A stretch of 8,480 bases of DNA from Chitinophagaceae bacterium (lineage in GTDB: Bacteria; Bacteroidota; Bacteroidia; Chitinophagales; Chitinophagaceae), in assembly GCA_030151745.1 (NCBI GenBank), contig JASLDA010000325.1, positions 1-8,480 of the forward strand. Direction: 5' to 3'. Below are positions 5,249 to 8,480 of the stretch, one piece after another (the stretch's first letter is position 1; each line of letters begins with the position of its first letter). The notes beneath the pieces were generated by a model. That model was given only the letters and a program-made list of their open reading frames with translations. It ran no database searches and was not told the DNA's origin. A program made the position numbers and the translations under genes.

Positions 5249-8006
5249 AGTTGAGCTTGACGCTGATCCCGCTTTCCCCGCTTCCGGTCTTGCTGAGCCT
5301 GTATTTGAAGGAGAGCAGGAGGTATTGGCGGATGATATTCGAACGCTGCTCCATGAGCACATTCAGCTGGCTGATACGATATACCGCACTGTTCCGGTTG
5401 AGCAGGTCGAAGGCGTCAAGCGTGAGTACGCCGCGGTTGAACTTGAGGAAGTACCACGAAGCGCTGGCATTTATCAGCGGTACGGTGACGGCGGCATCGA
5501 AGCCGGAAGCGGTGTACCGGTCCAGGGTGCCGTGCACCGATATATTGAAGCGGGAATGCGGCTTCCATAGGATCTGCGCGTCCGCGTTATAGTGGTAATA
5601 GTCGGTGCGCCTGTCCGCATTGACCGAGGCGCGCGCCTGAGTGATATCGCCGCCGATACCGGCATCGATATCGAACTGCTTCAGATTCTTCGTCTGCAGC
5701 CGGAGCCGGCCGATATGCTTGAGCGTGCTGTTGATATTCTCCGCTTGGTTTACATAGCTCAGCCCCCGGTTATACTGTTCGTCCAGGCTGAGCGTCAGAT
5801 CGAGCCCCAGCCTGCGCACCGGCGTTGAGAACTCGGCGCCGGCGCTGGCCAGGTAATTGTCGGCGACGTTGACATACTGCAGATCCTCGCTCAGGTCCTG
5901 CCGGATCTGCCGCGCCCAGCTGATCTTGTCCCTGGTATATACTCCGCGCCCATGCGCCATCAGCGCGGTGCCGGAAAACTGGTCGAAGCGCACCCAGTTC
6001 GCCATTATCGTATGCACGTATTCCGGCCGCAGCTCCTGATTCCCCCTGATGCGCTGCAGGGGATTGAGGTAGTTGGTCACGGGGAGCATCTGCAGGGCGG
6101 ACGGCTGCTGCAGCTCGGTATTGTAGTTGACGCTCAGCTGCGTCGACTGGTTCCAGGAATGTTGGTAGAACAGGCTCGGCTTCAGGTACCGGTAGGCAGC
6201 AGACCGCTCCCCGGCTCCCTCGAGCCGGCCGCGCAGCTCGCCGGTCTCGGCTTCCAGACCGAGGCTGAACTGCGTGCTGCGAGTATTGTAGCGAAAGTCC
6301 AGGGCGGGCTGCACCGCGACCCAGCTGCGCCCGAAGCGGGCGCTCAGCGAATCGATCTCCTGCCCGCTTTCGCTGAGGCCCTGGCCGCGGCGGATGGCGT
6401 CTGCATCGTATTTTACGGAAAGCCCCGGCTCCAGGTACATCCCTGCCCCCAGCTTCCGTGTAAGGCCCGCACCGGCCGTCCAGTGCATCCGGGAGCTTTC
6501 GTTACGCTGGTATTGCCGGTCCGTAACGATGCTTGTATCCACCAGGAAGCTGGTGATATTATCCCAATTCGTAGAAGCCCCGACATGCTCGTTCTGGAAG
6601 CTCCCGCTGAGCTGCCATAGCGGCCAGGTCTTATTCCGCGTCTTATGTATGAAGCTCCCCTTGCCGCTGAGCTCGTAGCCCAGGGCCTTGTCCTGCACGA
6701 GGCTGCTGAGCCGGTTCCGGACCACGCCGTCGGAGGAAGCTACGGACATAAGGTCGCGGTTCGAGCGATTGTCGGTAAGCCTGGCGCTTCCCTGGGCACT
6801 GACCTGGTTCAATGAGTCGCCCATGGTTTTGAGGGACGCATAGACACGGTGCGCAAGGTCCCTGGAACGAGCGTTCGTTCGGTCGCTGGTGGCGTAGGTC
6901 CCCGCCGGACTGAAGTTCTGAATATCGCGTTCCTCTTCGAGTTGCTTGCCGGCGCCGTTGCCCAGGTAGCTCAGGTTCAGACGGTTTCCGCGCTTCGAAT
7001 CCGCGCTGTAGTTGAGCCCTGCTGCGCCGGATGTTATGAGTCCTGCGACCGGCTGACCGAAATCGACAGGGAGATCGCTGGAAAACTGCATGCTGCCATT
7101 CCCGCTGGCCAGGCTTTGCAGTCCTCCCTGGAAGGAAAGATAGTCCTGGAAGCTGAACCCGAAGCGGTTGATATTATTCAGCATTCCCAAGGCCGCGAAT
7201 TGCCGGCCGGGATCGAATTTGTACAAACGCGCGGCTCCCTGGTAGTGCGCGTCCGTGCCGCCGCCGGCTTCCACGTTTCCGAAATAGCCGTTGCGCCGGT
7301 CCTTCTTCATCTGCAGGTTTATCGTCTGGTCCCGCACCCCGTCGTCTATCCCCGTAAATTTCGCGGCATCGGAACGATTGCCGAAAACCTGTACCTTATC
7401 GATCGCATCCGCGGGAAGGTTCTTTGTAGCCATTTTGGGATCGTTGCCGAAGAACTCCTTTCCGTCCACGAGCACTCGCTGGACGTCCTTGCCCAAGGCC
7501 TTTACATTGCCGGCATTGTCCACCTGGACACCCGGGAGCTTCTTGAGCAGCTCTTCTACGACGGCATCCTCGCGAACTTTAAAGGAACCCGCGTTATACT
7601 CCACCGTATCCCCGCGCAGGAGCACCGGCACTTTCGCTCCCCGGACCTCGATCTCCCTGAGCAGATGGGAATCTTCGTGCAGGATCAGGAAGCCCAGGTC
7701 GTTGCCGGCCGCCGGAACGGTCAGGGGTTTGTAGAGCATGGCGTATCCGATCCCCGCTACCTGCAGCAGGTAGCTGCCGTTCTTCACCGCCCTGATCTCG
7801 AAGGCGCCGTTGGGATCGGAAACGCCGAACGCCTCCATGGTCGAATCGGCGGTATTCAGCAGGGATACGGCACCGTTTATGACCGGCCGGCCGGCAGTAT
7901 CCGCCAGGCGGCCATGCAGGTTGAAAGACTGTGCTCCGGCCGCCTGCGGCATTGTGGCGGCGCAAAGCAGCGCAAGCGCGGCTGCTGCCCGGGTAATGAT
8001 CTTCAT
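5247..8006 (-). CDS. Outer-membrane beta-barrel protein (TonB-receptor-like, GLPGLI-associated)
   Basis: This 919-residue protein has a signal peptide (1-25, cleavage likely after AGA before Gln26). A carboxypeptidase-regulatory-like domain follows (about 28-105: LHGRLADTAGRPVINGAVSL, then DPNGAFEIRAVKNGSYLLQV). A plug-like segment spans about 125-240, with LLKKLPGVQVDNAGNV (153-168), VQRVLVDGKEFFGNDP (175-190) and INLQMKKDRRNGYFGNVEAG. The rest is strand-rich barrel sequence, as in the Bacteroidota family usually annotated as outer membrane beta-barrel protein. The last strand, QYLLLSFKYRL, is followed by a 15-residue tail ending in Asn rather than an aromatic residue. The ATG at 8006 lies 8 bases after the GLPGLI gene stop, so the two form an operon. 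Transport of an unknown ligand is plausible; whether it engages TonB is not visible. Confidence 0.9.
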   Translation of the reverse strand: MKIITRAAAALALLCAATMPQAAGAQSFNLHGRLADTAGRPVINGAVSLLNTADSTMEAFGVSDPNGAFEIRAVKNGSYLLQVAGIGYAMLYKPLTVPAAGNDLGFLILHEDSHLLREIEVRGAKVPVLLRGDTVEYNAGSFKVREDAVVEELLKKLPGVQVDNAGNVKALGKDVQRVLVDGKEFFGNDPKMATKNLPADAIDKVQVFGNRSDAAKFTGIDDGVRDQTINLQMKKDRRNGYFGNVEAGGGTDAHYQGAARLYKFDPGRQFAALGMLNNINRFGFSFQDYLSFQGGLQSLASGNGSMQFSSDLPVDFGQPVAGLITSGAAGLNYSADSKRGNRLNLSYLGNGAGKQLEEERDIQNFSPAGTYATSDRTNARSRDLAHRVYASLKTMGDSLNQVSAQGSARLTDNRSNRDLMSVASSDGVVRNRLSSLVQDKALGYELSGKGSFIHKTRNKTWPLWQLSGSFQNEHVGASTNWDNITSFLVDTSIVTDRQYQRNESSRMHWTAGAGLTRKLGAGMYLEPGLSVKYDADAIRRGQGLSESGQEIDSLSARFGRSWVAVQPALDFRYNTRSTQFSLGLEAETGELRGRLEGAGERSAAYRYLKPSLFYQHSWNQSTQLSVNYNTELQQPSALQMLPVTNYLNPLQRIRGNQELRPEYVHTIMANWVRFDQFSGTALMAHGRGVYTRDKISWARQIRQDLSEDLQYVNVADNYLASAGAEFSTPVRRLGLDLTLSLDEQYNRGLSYVNQAENINSTLKHIGRLRLQTKNLKQFDIDAGIGGDITQARASVNADRRTDYYHYNADAQILWKPHSRFNISVHGTLDRYTASGFDAAVTVPLINASASWYFLKFNRGVLTLDAFDLLNRNSAVYRISQLNVLMEQRSNIIRQYLLLSFKYRLSKTGSGESGISVKLN

Positions 8007-8014
8007 GGCAAAGC

Positions 8015-8480
8015 TCAGTTGCTCCGGACTTTAATGATCACCTGCTCCCCGCCGGGGCCTCTGCTGGCGCCCATTTCGGCCATCTTGGCCTCGACGATGG
8101 ACTTGAACTGCCCGTCGGTCACTTTCTTCCCCCCTTTCGGCGCCGTGATGACACCCTCCGGAACGATACCTGGCTCTATAGCCGTCGCCACGATACTGCT
8201 CCGGCTGCCCTCCTGGGTCGCGAGGATCAGTCCAGGCAAGCCTGAAAGTCCCCGGGGACCTGCACTTACGGGGATCGAGGTCGTGAACCAGGCCGTCACT
8301 GTATCGTGCTCGCGGTACAATACAGCCTCCTGGCAGGGATAGCTCAGGATGGTCTTCTGCCTGCCGGTCATCTTCCAGCTCTTCTTATCCACCGCACCCG
8401 TGACAAGGAACTTGCGGCCGAAGAGCTCCCGCTGCGCAACGCTCTGGCCCTCGCGGACATTGGTATAGAACTTCTCCTGC
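8015..8480 (-). CDS. GLPGLI family protein (partial, N-terminus outside window)
   Basis: The minus-strand frame is open from the right edge to a TGA at 8015-8017, giving the C-terminal 154 residues. The visible protein begins QEKFYTNVREGQSVAQRE and continues LFGRKFLVTG, then WKMTGRQKTILSYPCQEA, and carries the signature SGLPGLIL (GLPGLI codons at 8225-8242). The TYR-rich N-terminal part and presumed signal peptide lie beyond base 8480. A GTG at 8390-8392 is not the real start, because family-typical sequence continues upstream of it. GLPGLI proteins are secreted or envelope proteins known almost only from Bacteroidota, of unknown function, and often sit beside large outer-membrane barrel proteins, as here. 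It ends in a charged tail, EQVIIKVRSN. Confidence 0.92.
   Translation of the reverse strand, partial: QEKFYTNVREGQSVAQRELFGRKFLVTGAVDKKSWKMTGRQKTILSYPCQEAVLYREHDTVTAWFTTSIPVSAGPRGLSGLPGLILATQEGSRSSIVATAIEPGIVPEGVITAPKGGKKVTDGQFKSIVEAKMAEMGASRGPGGEQVIIKVRSN

Noticed and set aside
6849..8342. A 497-residue plus-strand open frame antisense to the barrel and GLPGLI genes
   Set aside because: It spans two real genes on the other strand, shows no domain, and is a codon-bias shadow.

Overview
The window looks like chromosomal DNA from a GC-rich member of the Bacteroidota. The evidence is the protein families present: a GLPGLI-family protein, a DUF4249 lipoprotein, and two large outer-membrane barrel proteins that each begin with a carboxypeptidase-regulatory-like domain. 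Start codons have no clear Shine-Dalgarno sequence, as is usual in this phylum. I cannot name the genus; the Chitinophagales/Sphingobacteriales side of the phylum is a guess.

Layout. Bases 1-211 hold no confident gene. A complete pirin-family gene follows (212-1123, +). Bases 1124-1972 look like decayed DNA. They contain a weak minus-strand relic resembling the DNA-binding end of an AraC-type regulator, a perfect 26-bp-arm inverted repeat (1472-1528), and a GNAT acetyltransferase cut off after its acetyl-CoA loop (1560-1916). Next is a plus-strand pair: a TonB-dependent receptor (1973-4261) and, 4 bases later, a DUF4249 lipoprotein (4266-5198). A second pair on the minus strand converges on it: a GLPGLI-family gene that enters from the right edge (8015 to beyond 8480) and an outer-membrane beta-barrel gene 8 bases downstream of it (5247-8006). 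A second perfect hairpin (5206-5248) lies in the short gap between the two convergent operons and includes the last base pairs of the barrel gene's stop codon.

How the genes may work together. The receptor and DUF4249 lipoprotein form a common Bacteroidota arrangement, presumably a TonB-powered outer-membrane importer with an accessory lipoprotein; the substrate cannot be read from the sequence. GLPGLI plus a large barrel is a second recurrent Bacteroidota pair of unknown function. No sigma/anti-sigma pair, SusD, TonB or ExbBD gene is visible.

The most unusual signal is the pair of hairpins at 1472-1528 and 5206-5248. They share a nested palindromic core (AGGTGTCACCTCC on the left arm, GAGGTGACACCT on the right) but have unrelated outer stems that are each perfectly self-complementary. 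This suggests a family of structured intergenic elements, either repeats or terminators. I see no clear evidence for a wholly new multi-gene system.
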